Shown: positions 25,184-34,211 of the stretch, piece after piece
Layout of the letters: each line of letters begins with the position of its first letter
Numbering within the stretch: position 1 is the first letter of the stretch
From: JAKZRT01 sp965247915
GTDB lineage: Bacteria; Pseudomonadota; Alphaproteobacteria; Rhodobacterales; Rhodobacteraceae
NCBI GenBank assembly: GCA_965247915.1
Contig: OZ252048.1
Coordinates: 2,294,001 to 2,358,000, forward strand
DNA: 64,000 bases
Direction: 5' to 3'
Position numbers and translations under genes: made by a program
The notes under the pieces: generated by a model
Database searches by the model: none
What the model saw: only the letters and a program-made list of their open reading frames with translations
What the model was told of the DNA's origin: nothing

Positions 25184-26208
25184 ACCGTCAGGGTTTCCTT
25201 GGCCAGTGTCTCGGGCCGGTCGGGGTCGAGGCCGAGGGCCAGCGCGGCGTCGTGGATCACCGGGTACATCAGATGCAGCAGCGCTGCGGCGGCTGCAGCG
25301 GGTGGCAACGGGGCCGCACCTGCGTCCGAGGGGCGCACGCGAATTATTGTGACCCCAGCGGCGGCAAGCTGCGCCTCGGCCAGATCCATGCTGGCGGTGG
25401 TGCGCGGTTCTTGGGTGTCGAGCATCAGGGTGGTGAGCGCCCTCGTGGCCAATTGCAACGGCCCGTGCAGCACTTCTGAGGCCGAATAAGCCTCGGCATG
25501 AAGCGCGCAGCATTCCTTGAGTTTCAGGGCAATTTCCTGGGCGGCTCCAAACCCCGCGCCGCGCCCGATGACGTAAATGTGCCGGGCGTCTTGCAGGGCG
25601 TCCGCGCAGGCTCGAGTATCGGGATGCTGCTGTCCGCTGAGGCCTGCAAATACCTGTGCGGCGCTTTGGGCGGTTTCGCCGTAGGCCGGTTTGATCGCCG
25701 CAATCAGGCTCATCCCGGCAGCGATGGCCCCGATCACCGTCTTGGTGGCCGGAACCGCCAGTTCAGGCCCGGCCCCTATGGGAAGGGTCGCGTCGGCGGC
25801 GGCCTCGACCGCCGAGCCGGGGCGGTTGGTGATGGCAAGTGTTGCCGCGCCCATGGCCCGCGCACCCATTACCGAGGCCACCAGATCGTCGCTGGCCCCT
25901 GATTGCGAAACGGTCAGCGCCACCATATCGCGCATCGCCACGCCGCGGCCCAGTGAAAAGACCGACGGCGGCATCGACGTGCTGGGGATGCCCAGTTCGC
26001 GCATGATCTCGTAGGACAGGATGTTGGCGGCGGCGTCCGACGAGCCGCGCGCAATGGTGAAAAACCCGCGTTTCGAGCCAAGATCGAACGGGGCGATCAG
26101 GCCCCGGTGATCGGCGGTGACCGTCCGGGCAAATACTGCAGCCGCTCGCGCGCTTTCAGCGGCCATCAGCGCGCCGGGACGGGTCGTGGGTTCTGCCGTG
26201 GCGCTCAT
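25180..26208 (-). CDS. SIS-domain glucosamine-6-phosphate deaminase-like protein (NagB-II type)
   Basis: This 342-residue protein contains two SIS domains: FFTIARGSSDAAANILSYEIM, LTVSQSGASDDLV, GPELAVPATKT and IYVIGRGAGFGAAQEIALKLKECCALHAEAYSASEVLHGP. This is the isomerase half of GlmS without the glutaminase domain. NagB-II enzymes of this kind convert glucosamine-6-phosphate to fructose-6-phosphate. The ATG at 26208 is the natural start (MSATAEP). The frame is also open upstream into the permease/oxidoreductase remnant, but only because of a 10-bp duplication. It overlaps agaS by four bases. Confidence 0.85.
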   Translation of the reverse strand: MSATAEPTTRPGALMAAESARAAAVFARTVTADHRGLIAPFDLGSKRGFFTIARGSSDAAANILSYEIMRELGIPSTSMPPSVFSLGRGVAMRDMVALTVSQSGASDDLVASVMGARAMGAATLAITNRPGSAVEAAADATLPIGAGPELAVPATKTVIGAIAAGMSLIAAIKPAYGETAQSAAQVFAGLSGQQHPDTRACADALQDARHIYVIGRGAGFGAAQEIALKLKECCALHAEAYSASEVLHGPLQLATRALTTLMLDTQEPRTTASMDLAEAQLAAAGVTIIRVRPSDAGAAPLPPAAAAAALLHLMYPVIHDAALALGLDPDRPETLAKETLTV

Positions 26209-27195
26209 GCTGCGGCCCTTTTTCGGTCGAATTCGGCCCAGGTCGGGGCAGGTCGGGGCAAGGTCAACGACCGTCCCGGATTGCCGCGCCTGATCCAGCG
26301 CCAGAGCAGCGATACCTGCCTGAAGCGCATCGACGATACCGACCGGCAATGCGTCGCGTTCGCCGCGCATAAGTGCTGCGATGTCGGCGACCATCAGGTG
26401 ATCGGCCCCATAGTGTGCGCTGGCCGAGGCCATTGCGCCCTCGGTCAGGATCCAGATGATCTCGAAGCTGTTGAAGGTCCAGATTGCGCTGAGCAGCGCC
26501 ATTGACACCAGCACCGGCATGATCTGGGGATTAGTGATCCGGCGGAACCGGTACCAGCGCCCGGCCCCATCGACCCAGGCGGCCTCGTAAAGATCGCGGC
26601 TGACGCCCTGCATGGCGGCCAGCAAGAACAGCGTGATCATGGGCGTCCCGACCCAAACGTCCGCCACGATCGCCGAATAGAATGCCGAGCTTTTGTGAGC
26701 CAGAAACCCATGCGGCCCATCAGGGATGCCTATGCTTTGCAAGACACCGGCGATGATCCCGAAGTGGCCGTTGTAAAGCCACAGCCAGCCGATCATGCCG
26801 ATGGCGACCGGGATGATCCAGGGCAGCATGACCAGGACACGAAACATTGCCTTGCCCGGCACGGCGGCGTTCAGAAGAGTGGCGCCGATCAGACCCAAAA
26901 CCAGTTTCAGGCTGAACGAAAGGACCATCCAGTAGAACGTTCGCACCACGGTCTGGCCGAAATTCTTGCTTTCCAGAAGGTCCTGATAGTTTTCCAGTCC
27001 GACGTAGTTTTCGCCGCCCAGGCGGGCATCGGTGAATGAAAGCCGGACGGTTTCAACCAGCGGCCAGGCAACGATTACGGCGATGAATATCACGGCTGGC
27101 AAGATCAAGAGCCAGGCGAACACCGCGTTCGAAACCTTCGGCTTGGCCGCGACGGGGGCGAGCGCCTGTTCGGCTTCCAATGTCGCGTTCGCCAC
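26206..27195 (-). pseudogene. Remnant: truncated sugar ABC permease fused to the C-terminal tail of a Gfo/Idh/MocA-type oxidoreductase
   Basis: Residues 1 to about 265 are a MalF/UgpA-type permease: TM1 FAWLLILPAVIFIAVIVAWPLV, and the EAA loop EAAWVDGAGRWYRFRRITNPQIMP. It stops abruptly after FEIIWILTEG, missing its last helix. The next ~60 residues (SASAHYGADHLMVADIAALMRGE, ALPVGIVDALQAGIAALALDQARQSG) resemble only the end of a sugar-type oxidoreductase. So the rest of the permease, any partner permease and ATPase, and most of the oxidoreductase seem to be deleted. A 10-bp tandem duplication then shifts the frame and abolishes the oxidoreductase stop, letting translation run into the SIS gene. 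Confidence 0.8.
26240..26259. repeat. 10-bp tandem duplication causing a frameshift
   Basis: AGGTCGGGGC occurs twice in direct succession. Removing one copy restores a frame ending APTWAEFDRKRAAA and a TGA that overlaps the SIS gene's ATG. Confidence 0.9.
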
Positions 27196-27415
27196 TTTGA
27201 TACCCCTGGCTGTGTGAACGTTCTCCGGTCAAAGAATCGCATTTTTTGCAATGATACCTAAATTCGGCGAAAACGCTACCTTTATAAGTCCAATTTCTAA
27301 GAATAGCTGTAACCTATTGTATTTATTGGAATGAAATAGCCAATTCGCCGGGCACACAAAAACTGCCTTGCAAATTGGTATTATTTTGCGATGGTGCGGG
27401 AAACCGGGAGTCGTT

Positions 27416-28183
27416 ATGGATTCTGGACCTGCGTCCGACCTTTATTTTGCCGCCAGCTGGTACACGCCGGGGCTTGGCCCCCGGTATCAGCAGTTTGCAC
27501 GCCACCTTGCGCGGGCTATCAGGTCGGGGCTTTTGACGCCCGATACGCAGTTGCCTGCCGAACGCGACCTGGCCGGGATCGCCGAGGTCAGCCGGGTGAC
27601 AATTCGCAAAGCAGTGGCCGAACTGGTGGCCGACCGTCTGGTCGAACAGCGGCAGGGTGCGGGGTCGTTCGTTCTGCCCGGCGCGCCGAAACTGCAGCAA
27701 TCGCTGTCGTCGCTGGTGTCGTTCACCGAGAACATGACGGCGCGGGGCAAAACCTCGTCCAGCGTGGTTTTGCAGCGCGGCCTGTTTGCGCCGATCCCGG
27801 ACGAGCTGATGGTACTTGGCCTGACGACCGGCGACCGCGTGGCGCGGGTTCGGCGGCTGCGATCGGCCGGAGGCGTGCCGATGGCCATCGAAACCTCGGC
27901 CCTGCCCGAAGATATTCTGCCGCGACCGGACGAGGTTTCGACATCGCTTTACGCGGTTCTGCGCCGCGATGGCGCGGCACCGACACGCGCAATACAGCGG
28001 GTGACGGCGGCCAGTCTGGGCCCTAATGACGCCAAGCTTTTGAACATGGCCGAAGGCGACGCGGTTTTGCAGATTGACCGGACCGGGTATCTGGCCTCGG
28101 GGCGGCCTATTGAATACACGCGCGGGCTTTATCGCAGTGATCTCTATGATTTTGTTTCGGAATTGCGGCTTGAGGTGCGGTGA
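27416..28183 (+). CDS. GntR/HutC-family transcriptional regulator
   Basis: This 255-residue repressor-type protein has a GntR winged helix (YQQFARHLARAIRSGLL, LPAERDLAGIAEVSRVTIRKAVAELVADRLVEQRQGAGSFV) and a UTRA effector domain typical of the HutC subfamily, which often binds amino-sugar phosphates (NagR/DasR). The ATG at 27416 is selected because GGGAG lies five bases before it. It is divergent from the amino-sugar operon, with 220 AT-rich bases between, and its stop overlaps the GH20 gene. It is likely the local regulator of both transcription units (inference). Confidence 0.9.
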   Translation: MDSGPASDLYFAASWYTPGLGPRYQQFARHLARAIRSGLLTPDTQLPAERDLAGIAEVSRVTIRKAVAELVADRLVEQRQGAGSFVLPGAPKLQQSLSSLVSFTENMTARGKTSSSVVLQRGLFAPIPDELMVLGLTTGDRVARVRRLRSAGGVPMAIETSALPEDILPRPDEVSTSLYAVLRRDGAAPTRAIQRVTAASLGPNDAKLLNMAEGDAVLQIDRTGYLASGRPIEYTRGLYRSDLYDFVSELRLEVR

Positions 28184-30036
28184 TGAAGGCTGATCTGGCG
28201 GTCCGCGTCGAAGGCGACAATATCATTTGCACATTGACCAGCGATTTCGCGCTGACCTCCCCGGTTTTCTGTTTCTCGCTGATGGCGCCTGCGCGCGTAC
28301 TTCGCGGCGGCAATCTGGTCCGGTCGGTCGGTGGATATGCCGAAGTCGCGCTGCCCGATTTGACGCCGGGTACCGCGCACGAAGTTGTAGTTGCTTACGC
28401 CTGCGAAGCCGAGCGTTATCGCCCGGTCAATCGCGCCTGGCTGCCGCTTGGGCCCTATCTTCGGCACGAAGGCGGCGTGACGCGCCTGCCAGCGGGGCCG
28501 AGTGGGGCCAAAGCCTGGGTGCACGAGGGACCCGAGATTGAACCCGATCTTCGGTTGATCCCCGCGCCAACAGGCTGGCGGCCCGAACCCGGTGTGCTCG
28601 CCGCGACTGGGTTTGCAACTGAATATTCAGAGTTTGCAAAGGTGAAAGCGCTTTCCAACCGGTTAGGGTTGGGCGATTTTTTGACCCCGGACGGAGTGCC
28701 CGTCGCGGTTGAGAAATATGATGGGTTGGCGACCGAGGCCTATCGGATTTCAATCGCGAATGACGGTATCAGGGTCCGCACGGGCGACGCGGCGGGTGTA
28801 TTTTACGCCGCGATTACGCTTTTGAACCTGCGCGCTACGTATGATGGCAAACTGCCGCTTGGCGAAGTGACCGACCAACCGCGCTTTGCGTGGCGCGGCC
28901 AGCATCTGGATTGCGCGCGCCACTATTTCCGGCCCGACACCCTGATGCGGCTGATCGATCTGATGGCTTTCCTGAAACTGAACCGGTTCCACTGGCATTT
29001 TTGCGATGACGAAGCGTTTCGGCTTGAACTCGAGTGCCTGCCCGAGCTTTGGCAAGAGACCGCGATGCGCGGCGAAAGTCATCCGATCCCCGGCGTCTTC
29101 GGCGGCGGCGTTGAGAGCGGCCGCACTTATTCCAAGGCATTTGCAGCCAAGCTGATCGACCACGCCAGAACGATGCATATCGAGGTCATGCCCGAGATCG
29201 AAGTGCCTGCCCACGCGCTGGCGCTCAACACAGTAGTCCCGGGCCTGCGCGACCCCGAAGATACCAGCGCCGAGGTCAGCGTGCAGGGATATAAACGCAA
29301 CACGATCAACCCGGCGATGCCGCGCACTTGGGAGGTGGTTGAAGCGCTGATCGACGAAATCGCCGATCTGTTCCCGTTCGAGCGCATTCATCTGGGTTGC
29401 GACGAATTGCCTGCCAACACCTGGTCGGGATCGCCCGCTGCGGACGGGCTGAAGGCCCGCGAGGGGCTGGCGACCACCGATGATCTGCAAGGCTGGATGA
29501 TGGAGCGCTTAGCGCGCCGGTTGGCAGCGCGCGGCAAAAAAGCCGCTGCCTGGGAAGAAGCGGAACGGGGCAAGGGCGGCGGTATCGGCAACGGGGCGCT
29601 GTTGTTCAGCTGGTCGCGTCAGGCCCCGGGGATCGCGGCGGCCAAGGCGGGATACGATATTGTCATGTGCCCGGCCCAGCACGTATATTTGGACATGGCT
29701 CAGTCAGATCGGTCCGATGATTGGGGCGCGGCCTGGGCGGCATTTGTTCCGCTATCCGAGACGGTGAACTGGAACCCTGTTCCGGATGAGTTGGGCGATG
29801 CCGCTGATCGGATTATGGGCGTGCAGGGCGCGTTTTGGTCCGAGTTCACAACCAGCGATCACCAGATTATCGACATGCTCTGGCCGCGCATTCTGGGGGT
29901 CAGCACGATGGCCAGGGCACCGGACGGTGGACTTGGTCCGGATGACTTTCTTCAGCGCGCCCGTCTCTATGCCGAGGCGCTTTCAGAGTGGCGATTGCGC
30001 ACTATAGATGCCCTGCGATCCGGGCCAGCATTCTGA
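28183..30036 (+). CDS. Beta-N-acetylhexosaminidase, glycoside hydrolase family 20
   Basis: This GH20 enzyme of 617 residues removes terminal N-acetylglucosamine or N-acetylgalactosamine. A GH20b-like N-terminal domain leads into the catalytic barrel beginning WRGQHLDCARHYF, with FHWHFCDDEAFRLE, MPEIEVPAHALA and the catalytic Asp407-Glu408 pair in HLGCDELPA. No signal peptide is evident, so it probably acts in the cytoplasm on imported oligosaccharides. It starts at ATG 28183, overlapping the GntR stop, so the two are co-transcribed. It would feed hexosamines to the adjacent catabolic operon. Confidence 0.93.
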   Translation: MKADLAVRVEGDNIICTLTSDFALTSPVFCFSLMAPARVLRGGNLVRSVGGYAEVALPDLTPGTAHEVVVAYACEAERYRPVNRAWLPLGPYLRHEGGVTRLPAGPSGAKAWVHEGPEIEPDLRLIPAPTGWRPEPGVLAATGFATEYSEFAKVKALSNRLGLGDFLTPDGVPVAVEKYDGLATEAYRISIANDGIRVRTGDAAGVFYAAITLLNLRATYDGKLPLGEVTDQPRFAWRGQHLDCARHYFRPDTLMRLIDLMAFLKLNRFHWHFCDDEAFRLELECLPELWQETAMRGESHPIPGVFGGGVESGRTYSKAFAAKLIDHARTMHIEVMPEIEVPAHALALNTVVPGLRDPEDTSAEVSVQGYKRNTINPAMPRTWEVVEALIDEIADLFPFERIHLGCDELPANTWSGSPAADGLKAREGLATTDDLQGWMMERLARRLAARGKKAAAWEEAERGKGGGIGNGALLFSWSRQAPGIAAAKAGYDIVMCPAQHVYLDMAQSDRSDDWGAAWAAFVPLSETVNWNPVPDELGDAADRIMGVQGAFWSEFTTSDHQIIDMLWPRILGVSTMARAPDGGLGPDDFLQRARLYAEALSEWRLRTIDALRSGPAF

Positions 30037-30090
30037 ACGCATGTGGCGCCCAATTTGGCAGTGTGTCGGGTTGGAGGTTCCGGTGACGGA

Positions 30091-30909
30091 TTACATTGTT
30101 ACGTCAAAATCGACCGCGGCACCGGGGGCCAGCCGGAAGGGACCGCCGGCGAGAACCTGATCGAGACCGGCACCGGTTCGGTCTTTGCCAAGAACCCGAA
30201 CCTCGTAGGGCAGACCGGGCGTCACCGGGTAGCCTCCGTTGGCAGGAAACCGGTTGACATTGCGCACCAGCATCGACGCCAGCGAACGCCGTCGCGACAG
30301 GGCCACACCGGCAAGCGACGGCACCTTGTCGCCGCCAATTGCCACCTCGGTCACGGCAATGCGAACCGGTCCAACCGACAAATTGCGGCGGACGCTGACG
30401 GTGATCCAAGCATTGTCGGGCGGCGGCGCCGGCGCCGGGTCGGCGTTTTCTGACCGCTGGCGATAGCCAAGCGCCACCATGACGTTTTGAACTCCTGCGC
30501 TGCCGCCCGCGATGACCAGCGCCGTCAGGGCCTCGGTCCCCAGAGTCGAGGGGTAAAAGCCGCCGGGAGTGTATTCGCCCAGAAGCGCGGCGATCACGTC
30601 CACCTCGAAATGGCGTACCACCAGGAAGGCAACAACAAAACTGACAACCGCTTTGGTGCCGCTGACGCTGAAATAGGCGCGGTAGACCTTCCAGCCAAAA
30701 AGCACCGCCAGTGCGTTTTCGATGATGACGGCAAGCACCAATAGCGCCGTGAGCGCCTGCAGCGACACGCCAATGACCGGATCCGAGCTCAGAGAAATTT
30801 CGGGCGTTTGAAGCGCGGTCGGCTGGGCGAAAACCGGACCGGTTGCTGCGATAAGCGCCAGCGCCGCCAGTTTAATCGCCCTGCTGATCGCGTTCGGTGT
30901 CGCAGTCAT
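30091..30909 (-). CDS. Secreted or membrane protein of unknown function
   Basis: I do not recognise this ~272-residue protein. It starts with a signal-like segment (LAALALIAATGPVFAQP), then has two or three hydrophobic stretches (LQALTALLVLAVIIENALAVLFGW, AVVSFVVAFLVVRHFEV, LTALVIAGGSAGVQNVMVALG). A soluble C-terminal part of ~120 residues (WITVSVRRNLSVGPVRIAVTEVAIGG) looks beta-rich. An alternative GTG start at 30918 adds three residues. It converges with the GH20 gene and is divergent from the decarboxylase pseudogene. Nothing about its function can be concluded. Confidence 0.65.
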   Translation of the reverse strand: MTATPNAISRAIKLAALALIAATGPVFAQPTALQTPEISLSSDPVIGVSLQALTALLVLAVIIENALAVLFGWKVYRAYFSVSGTKAVVSFVVAFLVVRHFEVDVIAALLGEYTPGGFYPSTLGTEALTALVIAGGSAGVQNVMVALGYRQRSENADPAPAPPPDNAWITVSVRRNLSVGPVRIAVTEVAIGGDKVPSLAGVALSRRRSLASMLVRNVNRFPANGGYPVTPGLPYEVRVLGKDRTGAGLDQVLAGGPFRLAPGAAVDFDVTM

Positions 30910-31069
30910 TTCTCTCACCCTGATGGCGCAGGACCGAATCCTGCAACGACGCCACCCCTGATACCCCGACCGCGAGCGTCGCCCTTGTGACGCGCGTCAC
31001 TCCCTTGCGCATTTTTTGGCCCTACACATTCCGGGAATCGGGTAAAGTCGCATCATTCGGGGGGGAAAT

Positions 31070-32599
31070 ATGACCAAGGATATTCTGAGCGCGGCGCATC
31101 GGCGCACTGTCGAAACGATCAAAAGCCTGCCGCCTGCCGGGACGCCCGCACCAACCGCATGGTTTTTGGGGCCGAAAGCCGAGAACCGGGTATTTCTTAC
31201 CAAACTGGTGGAACAGGCGGTCAATGCGCATTCGGACTTTCGCGTGGATTACGCCCCGAACGATCCGGCCTTTGCCACCAAGAAAGCGATGGATGGGCCC
31301 GCTCACAAAGCGACCTGCGCGCAAACGACCAAGGCACTGGGCGACATATTGCAGGCGCTCGCGGGCTCGACGCCGCTGGCCTCTTATCTCAACCAAAGCC
31401 ATATGTATTGGGATGTCACCCTGCCCGGTGCGGTCGGCTATTTCGCCGGCATGCTGTTTAACCAGAACAATGTTGCCGCCGAGGCCTCGCCGGTCACCAC
31501 GGCGATGGAGATCGAGGTGGCGCGGCAATTGTGCCGGATGCTGGGCTATGACCTGGAGGCCGATATTCCGCCTTGGGGCCATATCACCTGCGACGGCTCG
31601 GTGGCCAATGCCGAGGCGATGTGGGCCGCCCGCAACCTAGCCTATCACGCAGTTACGGTTTCAGCAGCACTTGAAGATGACGCGCGGCTGGCGAACGGCA
31701 GGGACGTCACGGTGCGAACCGGCGCGGGCCGACGGATACGGCTGTTGGATCTGACCCGGTGGGAGCAGATGAACCTTCCCATCGCCGAGCGCCTGTCACT
31801 ACCCGCGCGGATCATTGAGACATCCGGCCTTGACGAAGATGTGCTGTCGGAGGCGCTGAGCGAACGCACGATCCAGAACCTCGGGATATTGGTGTTTCAC
31901 CGCCGCTATTTATCCACGCTGCGCGATACGCCGGTGGTTTTTGCCCCTGCCACCGCGCATTATTCCTGGGTCAAGGCCGCCGGTCTGTTGGGGCTGGGCA
32001 TGGCCGAGGTGCGTATGGTGCCCATCGACCTGGAAGGCCGGATGGCGCTGCCTGCACTGCGGCGCGGGCTGGAAGAGGCGCTGACCAGCCACCGGCGAAA
32101 GCGCGGTTGACCCCTTGGACGACATCGTGGCGATCCGCCGCGAATATTCCGAACGCGGGCTGAGCTTTGCGATCCACGCCGATGCGGCCTGGGGCGGGTA
32201 TTTTGCGTCGATGCTGCGGACGCGCCGAACCAACGCGCCCGACGACCCCGATCAGACCTTCGGCTTTGATCCGGCCCCCGAAGAGGCGCTGAGCGATCAT
32301 GCAGCCCGGCATCTGGCCGCGATGGGGATGGCCGACACAATCACGGTCGATCCCCACAAGGCGGGGTTCATTCCCTATCCGGCGGGCGCCTTATGTTATC
32401 GCGACAGCCGCCTGCCCGATCTGATCTCGGTCAAATCGCCGGTCGTCTATCACGGCGGCACCGCCCCGACTGTCGGCGTCTACGGCATCGAAGGGTCCAG
32501 GCCCGGCGCGGCGGCGGTGGCGACGCTGCTGTCGCATACGGTGATCCCGCCCGATGCCTCGGGCTATGGGCGGCTATTGGGCCGGTGCGTGTTTGGCGT
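31070..32599 (+). pseudogene. PLP-dependent (group II) decarboxylase, broken by deletion/frameshift and an IS element
   Basis: The first frame (31070-32110) encodes the N-terminal ~340 residues of a glutamate/tyrosine-decarboxylase-like enzyme, including MYWDVTLPGAVGYFAGMLFNQNN and WGHITCDGSVANAEAMW. It ends out of frame at LEEALTSHRRKRG. The next frame restarts with ESAVDPLDDIVAIRREYS, IHADAAWGGYF and TVDPHKAGFIPYPAG, which holds the PLP lysine. About 20 residues between them are missing by family comparison. The second frame is cut near 32599 at GYGRLLGR by the IS1182-type element, and the remaining C terminus is not found on its far side. It is certainly inactive. Confidence 0.85.
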
Positions 32600-34134
32600 A
32601 TTCTGTTGAAAAAGTCTTCTTGATTTTAGATCATCTCGCTGATTCAATCTCTGCATTGATGCGGGGGATTGGCGGCGATGTTGGGACCGAAGCAAGAGGC
32701 ACAGAGCGCGCTTTTCTATGACTTCTCGATAGAAGACCACGTCCCGCAAGATCATCTGCTGCGGTCGATTGATCGCTTCGTCGATCTGTCCTGCATCCGC
32801 CAGCATCTCGCGCCATTTTACAGCTCAACCGGCCGCCCTTCGATTGATCCTGAGCTGCTGATCCGCATGCTGCTGGTGGGCTACTGCCTGGGCATCCGCT
32901 CGGAGCGGAGGCTGTGCGAGGAAGTGCATCTCAATCTGGCGTATCGCTGGTTTTGCCGCCTGGACCTGACAGATCAGGTGCCTGACCACTCGACATTCTC
33001 AAAGAACCGGCATGGCCGTTTCCGTGACAGTGACCTGCTGCGTCATCTCTTTGAGACGGTCGTGGCGCGTTGCATTGCCGAGGGGCTGGTCAGTGGCCAG
33101 CGCTTTGCGGCGGATGCCAGTCTCATTGAGGCCGACGCAAATAAACAGAACTCCACCGCCAAAGAAGATTGGGATCACAGCACGATTGACCCCGATGACG
33201 CACCTCGTGCGGTGCGGGAATATCTCGACGTTCTGGATGACGCGGCCTTTGGCGCGGCGACGACCGTTGAACCGAAGTTCACGTCTCACTCCGACCCATC
33301 CAGTCAATGGACAGCGGCCCGCAAAGGTCCTGCGTTCTTTGCCTATTCAACCAATTATCTGATCGATACTGATCACGGTGTCATCGTGGACGTGGAAGCC
33401 ACACGATCAATCCGACAGGCGGAGGTCGGGTCTGTGCGTACAATGCTGGATCGGGTCAAAGAAGGGTTTGGCCTGCATCCAGAGCGCATCATTGCTGACA
33501 CGGCTTATGGTTCAGGCCCCATGCTTGGATGGTTGGTGGATCGCGGCATCGCTCCGCATATCCCGGTAATCGACAAAGCTGGCCGAACCGATGGCACCTG
33601 GACACGAGCCGATTTTGAATGGGACGCTGAGAACGACCAGTACATCTGTCCCGAGGGACAGGCGTTGAAGCAGTTCCGCCGCAACTACTCAGACCCCAAG
33701 CGTGGCCCGTCCGACAAAGGCACTGCCAAGTATCGCGCGCTGAAACTGACTTGCCAAAGTTGCCCGTCCAAGGCGCGCTGCTGTCCCAACATGGATGCCC
33801 GATCCATCACCCGCGAAGAACACGAAGATGCCAGACAAGTTGCCCGAGACATCGCAAAAACCAGGCAATATGAAATCTCGATGAAGCTGCGGAAAAAAGT
33901 CGAGATGCTGTTTGCTCACCTCAAACGCATTCTTGGCCTTGGACGGCTCCGATTACGCGGCCCATGCGGCGCAAACGATGAATTCCTCCTCGCTGCCACC
34001 GCCCAGAACCTTCGGAAACTGGCCAAGATCTTTCCTGCACCGCAGAAACCGCGAACAGCCTGACCAGAAAGGTGTTCGGGCTCACATACAACGGCCACTT
34101 TCTGCACCTGCAACACGTTGTTTTTCAACAGAAT
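32600..34134 (+). mobile_element. IS1182-family insertion sequence
   Basis: The 1535-bp element is bounded by perfect 14-bp inverted repeats: attctgttgaaaaa at 32600-32613 and its complement at 34121-34134. It carries one transposase gene. I see no clear target-site duplication. Confidence 0.85.
32678..34063 (+). CDS. IS1182-family transposase
   Basis: This DDE transposase of about 461 residues has an N-terminal DUF772-like domain (ALFYDFSIEDHVPQDHLLRSID, GRPSIDPELLIRMLLVGYC, FCRLDLTDQVPDHSTFSKNR). A DDE catalytic domain follows (FAADASLIEADANK, AYSTNYLIDTDHGVIVDVEATRS, IIADTAYGSG), with a cysteine-rich segment (LTCQSCPSKARCCPN) and a C-terminal RKKVEMLFAHLKRILGLGRLRLRG. It reads as intact. 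The ATG at 32678 follows a GGGGG stretch; a TTG nine bases earlier is also possible. Confidence 0.92.
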   Translation: MLGPKQEAQSALFYDFSIEDHVPQDHLLRSIDRFVDLSCIRQHLAPFYSSTGRPSIDPELLIRMLLVGYCLGIRSERRLCEEVHLNLAYRWFCRLDLTDQVPDHSTFSKNRHGRFRDSDLLRHLFETVVARCIAEGLVSGQRFAADASLIEADANKQNSTAKEDWDHSTIDPDDAPRAVREYLDVLDDAAFGAATTVEPKFTSHSDPSSQWTAARKGPAFFAYSTNYLIDTDHGVIVDVEATRSIRQAEVGSVRTMLDRVKEGFGLHPERIIADTAYGSGPMLGWLVDRGIAPHIPVIDKAGRTDGTWTRADFEWDAENDQYICPEGQALKQFRRNYSDPKRGPSDKGTAKYRALKLTCQSCPSKARCCPNMDARSITREEHEDARQVARDIAKTRQYEISMKLRKKVEMLFAHLKRILGLGRLRLRGPCGANDEFLLAATAQNLRKLAKIFPAPQKPRTA

Positions 34135-34211
34135 CGGCTCAAAGCCGCCGTCCCGTTTTCAAAGACCGGCCAGTTAACCCTTAACTGCCCCAAAACACTG
34201 CGACCACCCCC

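Noticed and set aside
27246..27389. Repeated ATTGG/CCAAT and GGTAT-like boxes between the amino-sugar operon and the GntR gene, as operator candidates
   Set aside because: The boxes align only with gaps or have 5-bp arms in AT-rich sequence, too weak to separate from chance without a motif search.
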